Shown here in pieces: positions 46,822-55,195 of a stretch of DNA of 64,000 nt (within the stretch, counting starts at the first letter, position 1; each line of letters starts with the position of its first letter). A program made the position numbers and the translations under genes. Below the pieces are notes generated by a model. The model did not search any database. It saw only the letters and a list, made by a program, of their open reading frames with translations, and was not told the DNA's origin. The stretch spans positions 5,642,001-5,706,000 of the forward strand of contig NZ_AP022561.1 in NCBI RefSeq assembly GCF_010726245.1. Reading direction: 5' to 3'. Source of the DNA: Mycolicibacterium aichiense. Lineage in GTDB: Bacteria; Actinomycetota; Actinomycetes; Mycobacteriales; Mycobacteriaceae.

Positions 46822-47238
46822 TCACGACCCGGCGGCGCGACTGCGTGATCTCCGGGACAAAACGGCTGACAGGCCGATACCGAGGATCGCGACGGCCCCA
46901 ACCCCCGACAGGACGATCGTCCAGATCCGCCGATCGGTCAGCTCCTTGTGGCACAACTCCACGTAGTCGGTGTTGACGATGATGTCGTCATGCGGTTCAG
47001 CCATGCCCGGCGTCTCCGGCACACCCGCTGGGCTGGGCGTGTTCTTTCCGCCCTGCACCGTCGCCGCCCGCGCGGCGGACAGGTCTGGAGCGACCGCGCT
47101 GCCACACCGAACCTGCGCCGGCTCAACCGAAACGGGCCCCCGATGCCCCGGTCCGGCCGACACCGGACTCAGCAGTCCTGCCACTCCGGTCACCAGCGCC
47201 AGTACTCCGACAACGACGATCGCCCACCTCATCACCAT
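46822..47238 (-). CDS. Small bitopic membrane protein of unknown function
   Basis: 138 residues. An N-terminal hydrophobic segment (WAIVVVGVLALVTGVAGLL), a central polar Pro/Gly/Ala region of about 75 residues with two Cys, and a C-terminal helix (IWTIVLSGVGAVAILGIGLSAVL) followed by an Arg-rich tail. The central part is probably outside the membrane. I do not recognise the family. Codon use is normal for the region. Confidence 0.7.
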   Translation of the reverse strand: MVMRWAIVVVGVLALVTGVAGLLSPVSAGPGHRGPVSVEPAQVRCGSAVAPDLSAARAATVQGGKNTPSPAGVPETPGMAEPHDDIIVNTDYVELCHKELTDRRIWTIVLSGVGAVAILGIGLSAVLSRRSRSRAAGS

Positions 47239-47443
47239 GGGGTTGCGCTACCCGCTCTCGCCGCAATTACACGTGGCTACCGGCACGCTCACAAACGGCC
47301 TGAGGCGGGGATGGGGTCGTGGTACCGATGCCAAGACCCACCTACCGACGTTGTTACAGCGAGGCTCAGCGCCGCAGCGCGCGTCGGTTCTGACTGATCT
47401 CTGACATGGGAACTATCCGAACAATCATTGAGGTTGTACAGGC

Positions 47444-47917
47444 ATGGCGCATGACTATCACCGCAATCCCGCCGCCGTTTCCGCGCTGTCCCCGGAGCAA
47501 TATCGGGTGACCCAGGAGAACGGGACCGAGCGGCCCTTCACCGGCGAGTATTGGGACAACCACGAGCCGGGCATCTACGTCGACGTCGTCTCGGGCGAAC
47601 CGTTGTTCGCCTCGACCGACAAATTCGAGAGTGGGTCCGGCTGGCCGAGTTTCACCAAGCCGATCGAGTCGTCCCCCGGAAAAGCAAACGTCGTCACCAA
47701 GAGGGACTTCAGCCACCTGATGGTCCGTACCGAGGTTCGCTCGGCGGCCGGCGACAGCCATCTGGGGCACGTGTTCAAAGACGGCCCTCGCGCGCAGGGA
47801 GGGTTGCGCTACTGCATCAACTCAGCTTCGCTGAGATTCATCGGGCTCGACGACCTCGAGGCGCAGGGCTACGGCGAGTACAAGCATCTGTTCGAGACTT
47901 CCAAGGAGGACGCGTGA
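47444..47917 (+). CDS. msrB: Peptide-methionine (R)-S-oxide reductase
   Basis: 157 residues. MsrB motifs: [43 protein letters not shown] and the catalytic Cys in [12 protein letters not shown]. The zinc-binding CXXC pairs of many MsrB are absent, as in the zinc-free subgroup. It reduces the R-epimer of methionine sulfoxide. Its stop overlaps msrA (GTGA). Confidence 0.96.
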   Translation: MAHDYHRNPAAVSALSPEQYRVTQENGTERPFTGEYWDNHEPGIYVDVVSGEPLFASTDKFESGSGWPSFTKPIESSPGKANVVTKRDFSHLMVRTEVRSAAGDSHLGHVFKDGPRAQGGLRYCINSASLRFIGLDDLEAQGYGEYKHLFETSKEDA

Positions 47918-48423
47918 GCAACACCAAGAGGGCGATTCTGGCAGGCGGTTGCTTCTGGGGCATGCAGGATCTGATCCGCAAGCAGCCCGGCGTGGTGTCC
48001 ACCCGGGTGGGTTACACCGGCGGCCAGAACGACCACCCCACCTACCGCAACCATCCCGGCCACGCCGAGGCGATCGAGATCGAGTACGACCCGGCGCAGA
48101 CCGACTTCCGCGCGCTGCTGGAGTTCTTCTTCCAGATCCACGATCCGAGCACGAAGAACCGGCAGGGCAATGACGTCGGCACCAGCTACCGGTCGGCGAT
48201 CTTCTACCTCGACGACGAGCAGAAGCAGGTCGCGTTGGACACCATCGCCGACGTCGACGCATCCGGGCTGTGGCCGGGCAAGGTGGTCACCGAGGTGACC
48301 CCGGCCAGTGATTTCTGGGATGCCGAGCCGGAGCATCAGGACTACCTGCTGCACTACCCCAACGGCTACACCTGCCACTTCCCGCGGGCGGGGTGGAAGC
48401 TACCGAAGCGGGCTCAGGTCTAG
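47914..48423 (+). CDS. msrA: Peptide-methionine (S)-S-oxide reductase
   Basis: 169 residues. Active-site [12 protein letters not shown] near the N-terminus, with [24 protein letters not shown] and [14 protein letters not shown] single extra Cys (YTCHF) may resolve the sulfenic acid. Translationally coupled to msrB, so both epimers are repaired together. Confidence 0.97.
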   Translation: MSNTKRAILAGGCFWGMQDLIRKQPGVVSTRVGYTGGQNDHPTYRNHPGHAEAIEIEYDPAQTDFRALLEFFFQIHDPSTKNRQGNDVGTSYRSAIFYLDDEQKQVALDTIADVDASGLWPGKVVTEVTPASDFWDAEPEHQDYLLHYPNGYTCHFPRAGWKLPKRAQV

Positions 48424-48427
48424 GGAT

Positions 48428-48494
48428 CGCGCCGAGTGTGCGGATTCGTACGCGACACACCGCTGTTCGCGGATGAGGACGCACACTCGTCGCG
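48428..48494. repeat. REP-like inverted repeat between convergent msrA and P450 genes
   Basis: Arms at 48428-48442 and 48480-48494 pair over 15 bp with one mismatch (core CGAGTGTGCG/CGCACACTCG), enclosing 37 nt. It fills the gap between two converging stop codons (48423 and 48498). Similar GAGTGTGCG palindromes are, from memory, scattered in intergenic DNA of fast-growing mycobacteria. Confidence 0.7.
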
Positions 48495-48497
48495 GTT

Positions 48498-49826
48498 CTA
48501 GCCGCGGCGGTGTACCACGACGCGCCCACCCTTTTTCGGGGTGAACGCCACGCCCCGGGAGTGCCACTTCTCCCCCGGCGCGCTGGTGGTCGCGATCGTG
48601 ACGTGCCGCAACACCGTACGCAGGACGACGTCCATCTCCATGTTGGCGAACGCGGCGCCGATGCAGCGCCGGGTCCCCCCGCCGAACGGGACCCACGCGA
48701 AGGTGTTGGGCTTGGTGTCGAGAAACCGCAGCGGGTCGAAGCGCTCCGGATCGGGAAACATCTCCGGATTCTCGTGCAGCTGGCACAGGCTGACCATCAC
48801 TGAATAGCCTTGCGGCACAACCCATTCACCGAGTTCGTAGCTCGGCGCCTGTACGTGACGGCCAGAGAAGTCGATCACCGTCCGATTGCGCTGGACTTCC
48901 AGGATCGTGGCCTGTCGATAGGCGTTGTCGTCGGTGGCGGCTTCGGCTACCAGCCGGCTCAGCACCTCGGGGTGGCGGGAGATCCGCTCGAAGGCCCACG
49001 CGAGCGTGGACGCGGTGGTCTCATGGCCGGCGGCCAGCAGAGTCAGCAGTTCGTCGCCGATCTCGCCGCGCGTCATCGCCGAGCCGTCGTCGTAGGTGCT
49101 GCGCAGGAACAGCGACAGCACATCGGTGCGGTCCTCGAGGTTGGGGTCGCTCTGCGCCTGGCTGATCAGCGTGTCCACCAGGCGCTCGTACTCCCGGCGG
49201 TACTCGACGAGCTTTCCCCACGGCGTCCAGGGCATTTCCCGCTTCGGCGAAGGCAGCACAGCCAGCCGGGATCCCAGCGTCACCCACTTCGGGATGAGCT
49301 CGCGCAGGCGCTGCAACTCGACACCGTCGGCGCCGAAAATCGCCCGCAGAATGATGTTCAACGTAATGTGCATCATCGGCTCGAGCGTTTCGAATTCGGT
49401 TCCCTGCGGCCAGGATTCGATCTCGCGCAGAGTCTCCTCGACCACGATCTGCTCATAGGCCCGGATGCTCTTGCCGTGGAACGGCGGGGTGAGTAGCTTG
49501 CGCCGCACCCGGTGCTCGACGCCGTCGAGGGCGAAGACCGAACCCGGGCCCAGCAGCCGGCTCAGATTGGGCTGGATGTTGTAGAGGATGTCCGGGCTGG
49601 TGGTGAAGATCTGCTTGGTCAGCGCGGGGTCGGACACGACGACGGTGTTGCCGAACACCGGTATCCGCACGGTGACGCAGCGCCCGTAGCGTCGGGTCAT
49701 CCACTCGGTCGTGGGCCGGCGGGCCATCATGAACGCAAAGCTGACCAGTGCATTCGGCAACCCCGGTGACGGCGGCAACTTCGTTTCGGCACGGACCGGC
49801 GCGGCGACGGTTGACGCTTGGCTCAT
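48498..49826 (-). CDS. cyp138: Cytochrome P450 (CYP138-like)
   Basis: 442 residues, full length. I-helix oxygen-binding LLAAGHETTAS, K-helix ExxR in EVQRNRTVID, and the haem-Cys loop FGGGTRRCIGAAFA. GGGAGGG lies before the ATG at 49826. Length, the divergent TetR and the converging msrA match Rv0136 (from memory). Substrate unknown; soluble monooxygenase needing a ferredoxin not encoded here. Confidence 0.93.
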   Translation of the reverse strand: MSQASTVAAPVRAETKLPPSPGLPNALVSFAFMMARRPTTEWMTRRYGRCVTVRIPVFGNTVVVSDPALTKQIFTTSPDILYNIQPNLSRLLGPGSVFALDGVEHRVRRKLLTPPFHGKSIRAYEQIVVEETLREIESWPQGTEFETLEPMMHITLNIILRAIFGADGVELQRLRELIPKWVTLGSRLAVLPSPKREMPWTPWGKLVEYRREYERLVDTLISQAQSDPNLEDRTDVLSLFLRSTYDDGSAMTRGEIGDELLTLLAAGHETTASTLAWAFERISRHPEVLSRLVAEAATDDNAYRQATILEVQRNRTVIDFSGRHVQAPSYELGEWVVPQGYSVMVSLCQLHENPEMFPDPERFDPLRFLDTKPNTFAWVPFGGGTRRCIGAAFANMEMDVVLRTVLRHVTIATTSAPGEKWHSRGVAFTPKKGGRVVVHRRG

Positions 49827-49850
49827 CGGTGACGCCCTCCCACACATTGC

Positions 49851-49901
49851 GTGGTACCGCGTTGTACCACTGGCTTGTGGGGTACGGTACCCTTCGGTAC
49901 C
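49851..49901. promoter_or_regulatory. Cluster of GGTAC palindromes between P450 and TetR genes
   Basis: GTGGTAC-N6-GTACCAC at 49851-49870 (perfect 7-bp arms), GGGTAC-G-GTACCC at 49880-49892 (perfect) and GGTACC at 49896-49901. All share the half-site GGTAC and lie in the 109-bp divergent promoter, so they are the likely operators of the adjacent TetR. Confidence 0.7.
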
Positions 49902-49935
49902 AGCCCTGACAAGGGTGGCGTGCGAAAGGAGGTCG

Positions 49936-50562
49936 GTGACCACGACAGCCGTTCCCGAGGCTCCTGCCGTCGGCCGAAACGACGGCTTCCGACGGCGGCT
50001 GCTCGACGGGCTTGCCGCGTCTATCGAAGAACGCGGCTACCGCGACACCACCGTCGCCGACATCGTCCGATACGCCCGCACCTCCAAGCGCACCTTCTAC
50101 AGCGAGTTCGCCACCAAGGAAGACTGTTTCGCCGAGTTGCTCACCGCCAACAACGACGAACTCGTCGAGGCAATCAGCGCTGCCGTCGATCCGCGCGCGC
50201 CCTGGCATGAGCAGATCCGCCAAGCCGTGGTCACCTACGTCGAGCACATCGACGAGCGGCGCGCGATCACCTTGAGCTGGATCCGCGAACTGCCCGCCTT
50301 GGGCGAGTATGCCCGGCCCACCCTGCGCCGGGGGTTCGCCCGACTCGCCACCATGATCGTCGACCTGTCCAGTAACGACGGATTCCGAACCGCCGGACTG
50401 CCGCCGATCTCTCATGCTATGGCGGTCATCCTGGTCGGCGGCCTGCGCGAGCTCACCGCGCAAACTATGGAGGACGGCGATCCGGCCAGCGACATCATCG
50501 AGCCGGCGCTGGCCGTCTCGCTCGCGTTGCTGGGGCCGAGACCTCAGTTTCCTAAGGTTTGA
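49936..50562 (+). CDS. TetR-family regulator divergent from the P450 (Rv0135c-like)
   Basis: 208 residues from GTG at 49936 with AAAGGAGG upstream; the frame is open further upstream but would cover the promoter. HTH: RRRLLDGLAASIEERGYRDTTVADIVRYARTSKRTFYSEFATKEDCFAELL. Probably represses cyp138 and itself through the GGTAC palindromes. Overlaps the ADH gene tail to tail by 11 bp. Confidence 0.93.
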   Translation: MTTTAVPEAPAVGRNDGFRRRLLDGLAASIEERGYRDTTVADIVRYARTSKRTFYSEFATKEDCFAELLTANNDELVEAISAAVDPRAPWHEQIRQAVVTYVEHIDERRAITLSWIRELPALGEYARPTLRRGFARLATMIVDLSSNDGFRTAGLPPISHAMAVILVGGLRELTAQTMEDGDPASDIIEPALAVSLALLGPRPQFPKV

Positions 50563-51730
50563 GAACCACTTTGAACATGCTGTCGGCCTTCTTCTGGAAC
50601 GTTTCGTAGGCCTTCGGGGCGTCCGACAACGGAAGCCGATGGGTGGCGAAGGTGTCCACTCCCAACGGATCGTCGTCGGTGAGCAGCGGCATGATATCGG
50701 GGATCCAGCGCTTGACGTTGGCCTGCCCCATGCGGAGCTGGATCTGCTTGTCGAACATCACCATCAGGTTGATCGGATCCGCGGCGCCGCCGTAGACACC
50801 CGACAGTGACACTGTACCGCCGCGGCGGACCACCGCGATCGCGGTGTGCAGCGCCGCCAGCCGGTCCACGCCCGCGTTACGCATGACAGCCCGACCGAGC
50901 GGAGACGGGAGGAATCCTGCTGCGGTCTGGGCGAATTCGGCGACGGGAGACCCGTGTGCCTCCATCCCGACGGCGTCGATGACGGAATCGGCGCCGCGGC
51001 CGTCGGTCAGATCAAGCACTCGCTCCAGCACGTCGCCCTCGCGAAGGTCGATGACTTCCTCGCAGTAGGGGCGGGCACGCTCCAGCCGATCGGTCACCAG
51101 ATCGATGCCGATCACCCGGTGCCGGTTGCGGTGCGCGGCCATCCGGCACGCCATCGACCCGATCGGTCCGAGTCCGAGCACCACCAGGGTGCCGCCGTCC
51201 GGCACGTCCGCGTATTCCAAACCCTGCCAGGCGGTGGGCAAGACGTCGGACAGATACACGTAGCGGTCGTCGGAGCCGCCGACCGGGACTTTGATGTGGG
51301 TGTAATTGGCGTGCGGTACCCGCAGATACTCGGCCTGGCCGCCGGCCACTTCGCCGTACAGCTTGGAATAGCCGAACAATGCTGCACCGGTGCCCTGGTC
51401 GCGGTTTTGTGTTGTCTCGCATTGGCTTTGCAGCCCCTGACCGCACATGAAGCAGTGCCCACAGGAGATGTTGAACGGAATCACCACGCGGTCACCGACT
51501 TTGAGCTCAGAGACCTGGTCGCCGACTTCTTCGACCACGCCCATGGCCTCGTGTCCGAGAATGTCCCCCGGCGACATGAAGGCACCGAGCACCTCGTAGA
51601 GGTGCAGATCGGAGCCGCAGATGTTGGTGCTCGTTACGCGGATGATCGCGTCGGTCGGCTCCTTGATCTGCGGATCGGGGACGGTGTCGACCGAGACGTT
51701 ACGGCGGCCGTGCCAGGTCACTGCGCGCAT
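50552..51730 (-). CDS. Zinc-dependent alcohol dehydrogenase (formaldehyde dehydrogenase-like MDR)
   Basis: 392 residues; GAGGAG before the ATG. Catalytic zinc ligands CGSD and GHEAMG; structural zinc lobe CGHCFMCGQGLQSQC; NAD-binding VVLGLGPIGSMACRMA. The long insertion before the cofactor domain and the C-terminal LPLSDAPKAYETFQKK place it with glutathione-independent formaldehyde dehydrogenase-like enzymes. Substrate not determined. Confidence 0.93.
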   Translation of the reverse strand: MRAVTWHGRRNVSVDTVPDPQIKEPTDAIIRVTSTNICGSDLHLYEVLGAFMSPGDILGHEAMGVVEEVGDQVSELKVGDRVVIPFNISCGHCFMCGQGLQSQCETTQNRDQGTGAALFGYSKLYGEVAGGQAEYLRVPHANYTHIKVPVGGSDDRYVYLSDVLPTAWQGLEYADVPDGGTLVVLGLGPIGSMACRMAAHRNRHRVIGIDLVTDRLERARPYCEEVIDLREGDVLERVLDLTDGRGADSVIDAVGMEAHGSPVAEFAQTAAGFLPSPLGRAVMRNAGVDRLAALHTAIAVVRRGGTVSLSGVYGGAADPINLMVMFDKQIQLRMGQANVKRWIPDIMPLLTDDDPLGVDTFATHRLPLSDAPKAYETFQKKADSMFKVVLKP

Positions 51731-51783
51731 GGGATCCTCCTCGCACTTGGGGTCAGGAGCCCGCATGCCCGTTCGGCAGGTCC

Positions 51784-52302
51784 TCAAACACAGCGCGGAG
51801 TGACGAACGCGAACGGCCGCGCAAAACCGAGCCGCGCCAGCCGACTGCGACGGATGTCCTCGATGGCTATGTCGAGCAGCGCACCGGAGGACGGTTCGTA
51901 ACACCGCAGCGCGGCGCCGTCGATCTCGAACAGCAGCACCCAATGACGCGGCAGCACCGCACCGATCAGCATCGCCACCGGCCAGCCCGCGGCCACCGCA
52001 TCGCACACGTCGGCCAGCCCGTCGTGGCACCGGGCCGGACGCCAGCGGTAGCGCACACCGCGGGCGATGCTGTGCTCGGTCATGGCCCGCGCCACACCGG
52101 CCGGGGTGGCGCCCAGAGCGTGCGGCCACACCACGTTGATCGCCCGGTGCACCCGAGCCTGCTCAGCGTCGAACCACGGCTGCGGCCGCTCGGCGTGCAG
52201 CGGGGCGCCGTACTCAACGTCGAGGAGCGCGCCTGTCATCACGGCCACACTCGGCCCGCAGCTGACGCCGTCGCGCTGGCGGGGCCACCCGGACACATCC
52301 AT
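51784..52302 (-). CDS. Stand-alone C39-like papain-fold cysteine peptidase
   Basis: 172 residues from ATG at 52302. The oxyanion Gln9 and nucleophile Cys15 are in QRDGVSCGPS, His120 in LPRHWVLLFEIDG, and the usual triad Asp-Pro is Glu136-Pro137 (CYEPSSG). This follows the pattern of the C39 bacteriocin-processing peptidases (Q....CG, HWVVL, DP..G), but without the ABC transporter they are normally fused to, and with Asp replaced by Glu. C39 enzymes cut after Gly-Gly in leader peptides. The divergent gene 100 bp away encodes a small peptide with an early Gly-Gly. Function inferred; it may be a non-proteolytic relative. Confidence 0.7.
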   Translation of the reverse strand: MDVSGWPRQRDGVSCGPSVAVMTGALLDVEYGAPLHAERPQPWFDAEQARVHRAINVVWPHALGATPAGVARAMTEHSIARGVRYRWRPARCHDGLADVCDAVAAGWPVAMLIGAVLPRHWVLLFEIDGAALRCYEPSSGALLDIAIEDIRRSRLARLGFARPFAFVTPRCV

Positions 52303-52402
52303 CTCGCTTCCGACGGTTTCAGTCGCTGTCGGCGCGGTAACTCCGTTCGCACCTATCCCTGCACACTGTGCCGTGCTCTTGCGGTTCGCGAAAGGATCTT
52401 TC

Positions 52403-52588
52403 ATGGCGCTCAACGACGACGACATCACGACTTCCACCCCCGGCGGCGAGGGCACCGCTGACGGCGGCTCCAATCCCGAAGGCCACGATGGCGGTGCCGA
52501 CGGCACGGCCGACGGCGGCGGTGAAGGCCCCGCCGACGGTGGTTCGAACCCCGAAGGCCACGACGGCGGCGCCGACGGCACCGCCTGA
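52403..52588 (+). CDS. Small acidic repeat peptide, candidate RiPP-type precursor (61 aa)
   Basis: ATG with AAAGGA 7 nt upstream. The 61 residues are almost entirely Asp, Glu, Gly, Ala, Thr, Ser, Pro and Asn, with two His and no Lys, Arg or Cys. After a leader-like MALNDDDITTSTPGG, two 25-residue repeats begin with GGEG at residues 14 and 39 and contain DGGSNPEGHDGGADGTA. Gly-Gly at 14-15 would suit a C39-type cut. It lies 9 bp upstream of a JmjC/cupin oxygenase gene, which could hydroxylate the repeated His, Asn or Asp. No homologue is known to me. Confidence 0.65.
   Translation: MALNDDDITTSTPGGEGTADGGSNPEGHDGGADGTADGGGEGPADGGSNPEGHDGGADGTA
52442..52585 (+). repeat. 75-bp tandem repeat inside the peptide gene
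   Basis: Two copies, 52442-52516 and 52517-52585 (the second slightly truncated), encode the 25-aa repeat. The amino acids are more conserved than third codon positions, so the repeat is under protein-level selection and is not a very recent duplication. Confidence 0.75.
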
Positions 52589-52597
52589 CCCGGTTCC

Positions 52598-53803
52598 ATG
52601 CTGAGCCGCTGCAGTGCGGTCGACGCGCAGACGTTCGCCGACCAGTACTGGGGCCGTAAGCCGCTCCTCAGCTCAGCCGCCGACCTGCCCCGGGACTTCA
52701 GCGATCTGCTGTCTCCCGGGGCGGTCGACGAGCTGATAGCCGAGCGCGGTGTCCGGGCACCATTCATCAGGCTGGCCCGCGACGGCGAGATCCTCGCCAA
52801 AGACTGCTATCTCGGCCCGGCCGGGTTCGGCGCAGAGATCGCCGACCAGGTCGACTCGGCGAAGGTCCTCGCCGAATTGGCCACGGGCGCAACGGTTGTC
52901 CTACAGGGCCTACACCGGCTATGGCCGCCGGTGATCGACTTCGTTCGCGACGCCGTCGACGATCTCGGCCATCCCGTGCAGGCCAATGCCTACATCACAC
53001 CCCCGGGCAACCGCGGCTTCGACCCGCACTACGACGTCCACGACGTCTTCGTACTACAGGTATCCGGACAGAAGCGCTGGGTGGTGCACGAACCGGTCCA
53101 CCACCATCCCCTACCCGACCAGCCGTGGACCCAGCATCGGGCGGCGATCGACCAACGAGTGCGCGGCGAGCCGGTGATCGACGCCGTGCTGAACGCCGGC
53201 GACGCGCTGTACCTGCCCCGAGGCTGGCTCCATGCGGCTCAGGCGCTCGACACCACGTCGATTCACCTCACCATCGGTGTCTCGTCCACCACCGGGCTCG
53301 ATGTGGCGCGCGCCGTGCTCGACGAGCTGTCCCGTGTCGAGGCCTTCCGCCGATCCCTGCCCATGGGTATCGCAGCCGATCAGGACGAGACGGCCGCCAC
53401 GGTGACCAAGGTGATGGCCGAGATGGTGGCGGCGTTGCGGGACAACGCGGCAACCGTGAGCACTGGCGCCGCCGCGCGGCTGACCGACCGGTACGCCGGG
53501 CTGACCCGACCCGTCGCGGTCCGTCCGTTGGCCACCCTGAGCGCAGCCGCCGACGCCGACGCCGAGGTGCGGTGGCGCCGTGGCCTGGTGGCCGGCCTGG
53601 ACAGTTCGGACGGCCGGGTTGTTCTTCGGCTTCCCGACCGGACCATCACGTTCCCCGCGTCCTGCGCCGGGGCGCTGCGCGCGCTGCACCGCGGCGAGGT
53701 GGTGCGGTCCGCCGCGCTGCCGGGGCTCGACCCCGCTGACGGTGCGGTTCTGATCCGGCGCCTGCTCAAGGAAGCAGTCGTCGTCCCCGCCCCTGCGCCA
53801 TGA
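52598..53803 (+). CDS. JmjC/cupin-4 Fe(II)/2-oxoglutarate oxygenase
   Basis: 401 residues. JmjC metal triad: His144-X-Asp146 in DPHYDVHDVFVLQ and His212 in YLPRGWLHAA, plus QVSGQKRWVVH, as in ribosomal oxygenases YcfD/NO66/MINA53, which hydroxylate Arg or His. A C-terminal winged-helix-like part (about 330-401) is usual for this group. It sits between the repeat peptide (9 bp) and the next gene (ATGA overlap). The peptide has no Arg, so His28/His53, Asn or Asp are the plausible targets. A ribosomal-protein substrate is the alternative. Confidence 0.85.
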   Translation: MLSRCSAVDAQTFADQYWGRKPLLSSAADLPRDFSDLLSPGAVDELIAERGVRAPFIRLARDGEILAKDCYLGPAGFGAEIADQVDSAKVLAELATGATVVLQGLHRLWPPVIDFVRDAVDDLGHPVQANAYITPPGNRGFDPHYDVHDVFVLQVSGQKRWVVHEPVHHHPLPDQPWTQHRAAIDQRVRGEPVIDAVLNAGDALYLPRGWLHAAQALDTTSIHLTIGVSSTTGLDVARAVLDELSRVEAFRRSLPMGIAADQDETAATVTKVMAEMVAALRDNAATVSTGAAARLTDRYAGLTRPVAVRPLATLSAAADADAEVRWRRGLVAGLDSSDGRVVLRLPDRTITFPASCAGALRALHRGEVVRSAALPGLDPADGAVLIRRLLKEAVVVPAPAP

Positions 53804-54723
53804 GTAGAGCCGGGCAGGGCTGCAGCGACCAGTCGCTGGCCCGCAACGACCCGATGTACGGGACGGCATCGGCCGGTACGTCGTGGCTGCTGCTCGAATT
53901 GGGAGGCGGCTGGGGACATTCGGCGTTCCTGGGCTCACCGTCGTGTATCGACCCGAAGCTGGGGCTGGCCGTCGTCCGGCGCGCCGAATCAGCCGGCATG
54001 CGGATCGCGGCGATCCGCAAGCACGGCCGCCGGGAGACCGCGCCACGATGGCGCTGGTTCGTCGCGCAGTGCACCGTCGGCAGCGAAGCGTTGTACGGCG
54101 GCGAGGTAACCGACCCGCGTGACTACCTCGACGTTGCGTTGGACGGCTCTGACGGCACTGTCTCGACCGACCCGCTCGTCGCGGTCTGCGCCCATGGCCG
54201 CCACGACATGTGCTGCGCCGTGCGCGGCCGGTCGGCTGCCGCGGCGATCGCCGCCGTTTATCCCGAATTCGCCTGGGAATGCTCACATCTGGGCGGTGAT
54301 CGGTTCGCGGCGACCATGCTCGTGCTGCCCGCGGGACTGTGTTACGGGCGAGTGGACCAGGCTGACGCGGCCGAACTGGTGAGCCGCTACCTGCACGGCC
54401 GGCTGGACGACCGGTTCCTGCGCGGACGCACGTCACTTCCCCACGCTGTGCAGGCCGCACAGCATTTCGCCCGAGAGGCGTTCGGCGACGATCGCATAGC
54501 CGCCTTCCCCCCGTTGGAGGTCGAGCCGGGTGACGGCACCATCCGGGTGGTGCTCGGCGCCGATCCCGACCCGGTCGAGGTGGTGCTCAACGAGGAGCTC
54601 TCGGAGCCTCTGCTGTCGCAATGCAACGCCACCGTGCCGGGGCGGGTGCGGATCTACACGCTCGCCTCGCTTACGACGGTGGGAAGCCGCCCGTCGCCAC
54701 CGGACCCCAACGCTGCGGGGTGA
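53800..54723 (+). CDS. Sucrase/ferredoxin-like family protein (thioredoxin-fold [2Fe-2S])
   Basis: 307 residues overlapping the oxygenase stop by ATGA. Family hallmarks: an N-terminal Cys (GCSDQSLARNDPMYGTAS), LVAVCAHGRHDMCCAVRGR with clustered Cys/His as cluster ligands, ECSHLGGDRFAATMLVLP and DQADAAELVSRYLHGR. Such proteins are thioredoxin-fold iron-sulfur proteins, possibly redox partners. Coupling to the oxygenase suggests it supplies electrons or protects its iron, an inference. Its 3' end overlaps the PPOX gene tail to tail by 53 bp. Confidence 0.88.
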   Translation: MSRAGQGCSDQSLARNDPMYGTASAGTSWLLLELGGGWGHSAFLGSPSCIDPKLGLAVVRRAESAGMRIAAIRKHGRRETAPRWRWFVAQCTVGSEALYGGEVTDPRDYLDVALDGSDGTVSTDPLVAVCAHGRHDMCCAVRGRSAAAAIAAVYPEFAWECSHLGGDRFAATMLVLPAGLCYGRVDQADAAELVSRYLHGRLDDRFLRGRTSLPHAVQAAQHFAREAFGDDRIAAFPPLEVEPGDGTIRVVLGADPDPVEVVLNEELSEPLLSQCNATVPGRVRIYTLASLTTVGSRPSPPDPNAAG

Positions 54724-55126
54724 CCCGGATCAGGCACTTGCCCTGTTTGACCATCGCCTCCCGGTACTCGTCCCAATCCGAGTGCTCGCCCGCGACCGCG
54801 CGGAAATAGTCGACCAGCGGTTCCACGGCGTCGGGCAACTCGATCACCTCGGCGGGCCCGTCGATCTGCACGTAAGCGTCGTTGAACTCGTCGGAGAGCA
54901 CCACCACGCTCGCTCGCCCGGTGCGGCGGATGTTCGCCGACTTGGCACGCTGCGGATAGCTGGAGATCACCAGGCGGCCCTGCTCGTCGACGCCGCCGGT
55001 CACCGGCGAGCTCTGCAGCGAGCCGTCGGCGCGGAAGGTGGTCAGCACCATGCGATGGCGGGGTCGGACGAACTCCAGCAGCTGATCGAGGTCCACGGAG
55101 TCGGCGGTGGCGATCTTGGGCGACAT
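54671..55126 (-). CDS. PPOX-class F420/flavin-dependent oxidoreductase
   Basis: 151 residues, split-barrel fold: LEFVRPRHRMVLTTFRADGSLQSSPVTGGVDEQGRLVISS, KSANIRRTGRASVVVLSDEF and a C-terminal VTPQRWGPV. Similar in length and motifs to the Rv1155 group, which binds F420 or FMN. Predicted leaderless: TAGAGT ends 7 nt before the ATG at 55126. Confidence 0.9.
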   Translation of the reverse strand: MSPKIATADSVDLDQLLEFVRPRHRMVLTTFRADGSLQSSPVTGGVDEQGRLVISSYPQRAKSANIRRTGRASVVVLSDEFNDAYVQIDGPAEVIELPDAVEPLVDYFRAVAGEHSDWDEYREAMVKQGKCLIRVTPQRWGPVATGGFPPS

Positions 55127-55133
55127 ATTCCCC

Positions 55134-55139
55134 ACTCTA
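55134..55139 (-). promoter_or_regulatory. -10 box of leaderless PPOX gene
   Basis: TAGAGT on the minus strand, 7 nt upstream of the ATG at 55126. Confidence 0.5.
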
Positions 55140-55195
55140 GGCCTGATCCGGGCGGCACCGGGCGTACGTTTGTCTTTCGACCTCAGGAGGACATC

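Noticed and set aside
52303..52800. Long N-terminal extension of the C39-like peptidase
   Set aside because: It would run antisense through the small peptide gene and the oxygenase start and yields a Pro/Ser-rich shadow of the peptide repeats. ATG at 52302 sits directly before the conserved Gln-Cys motif.
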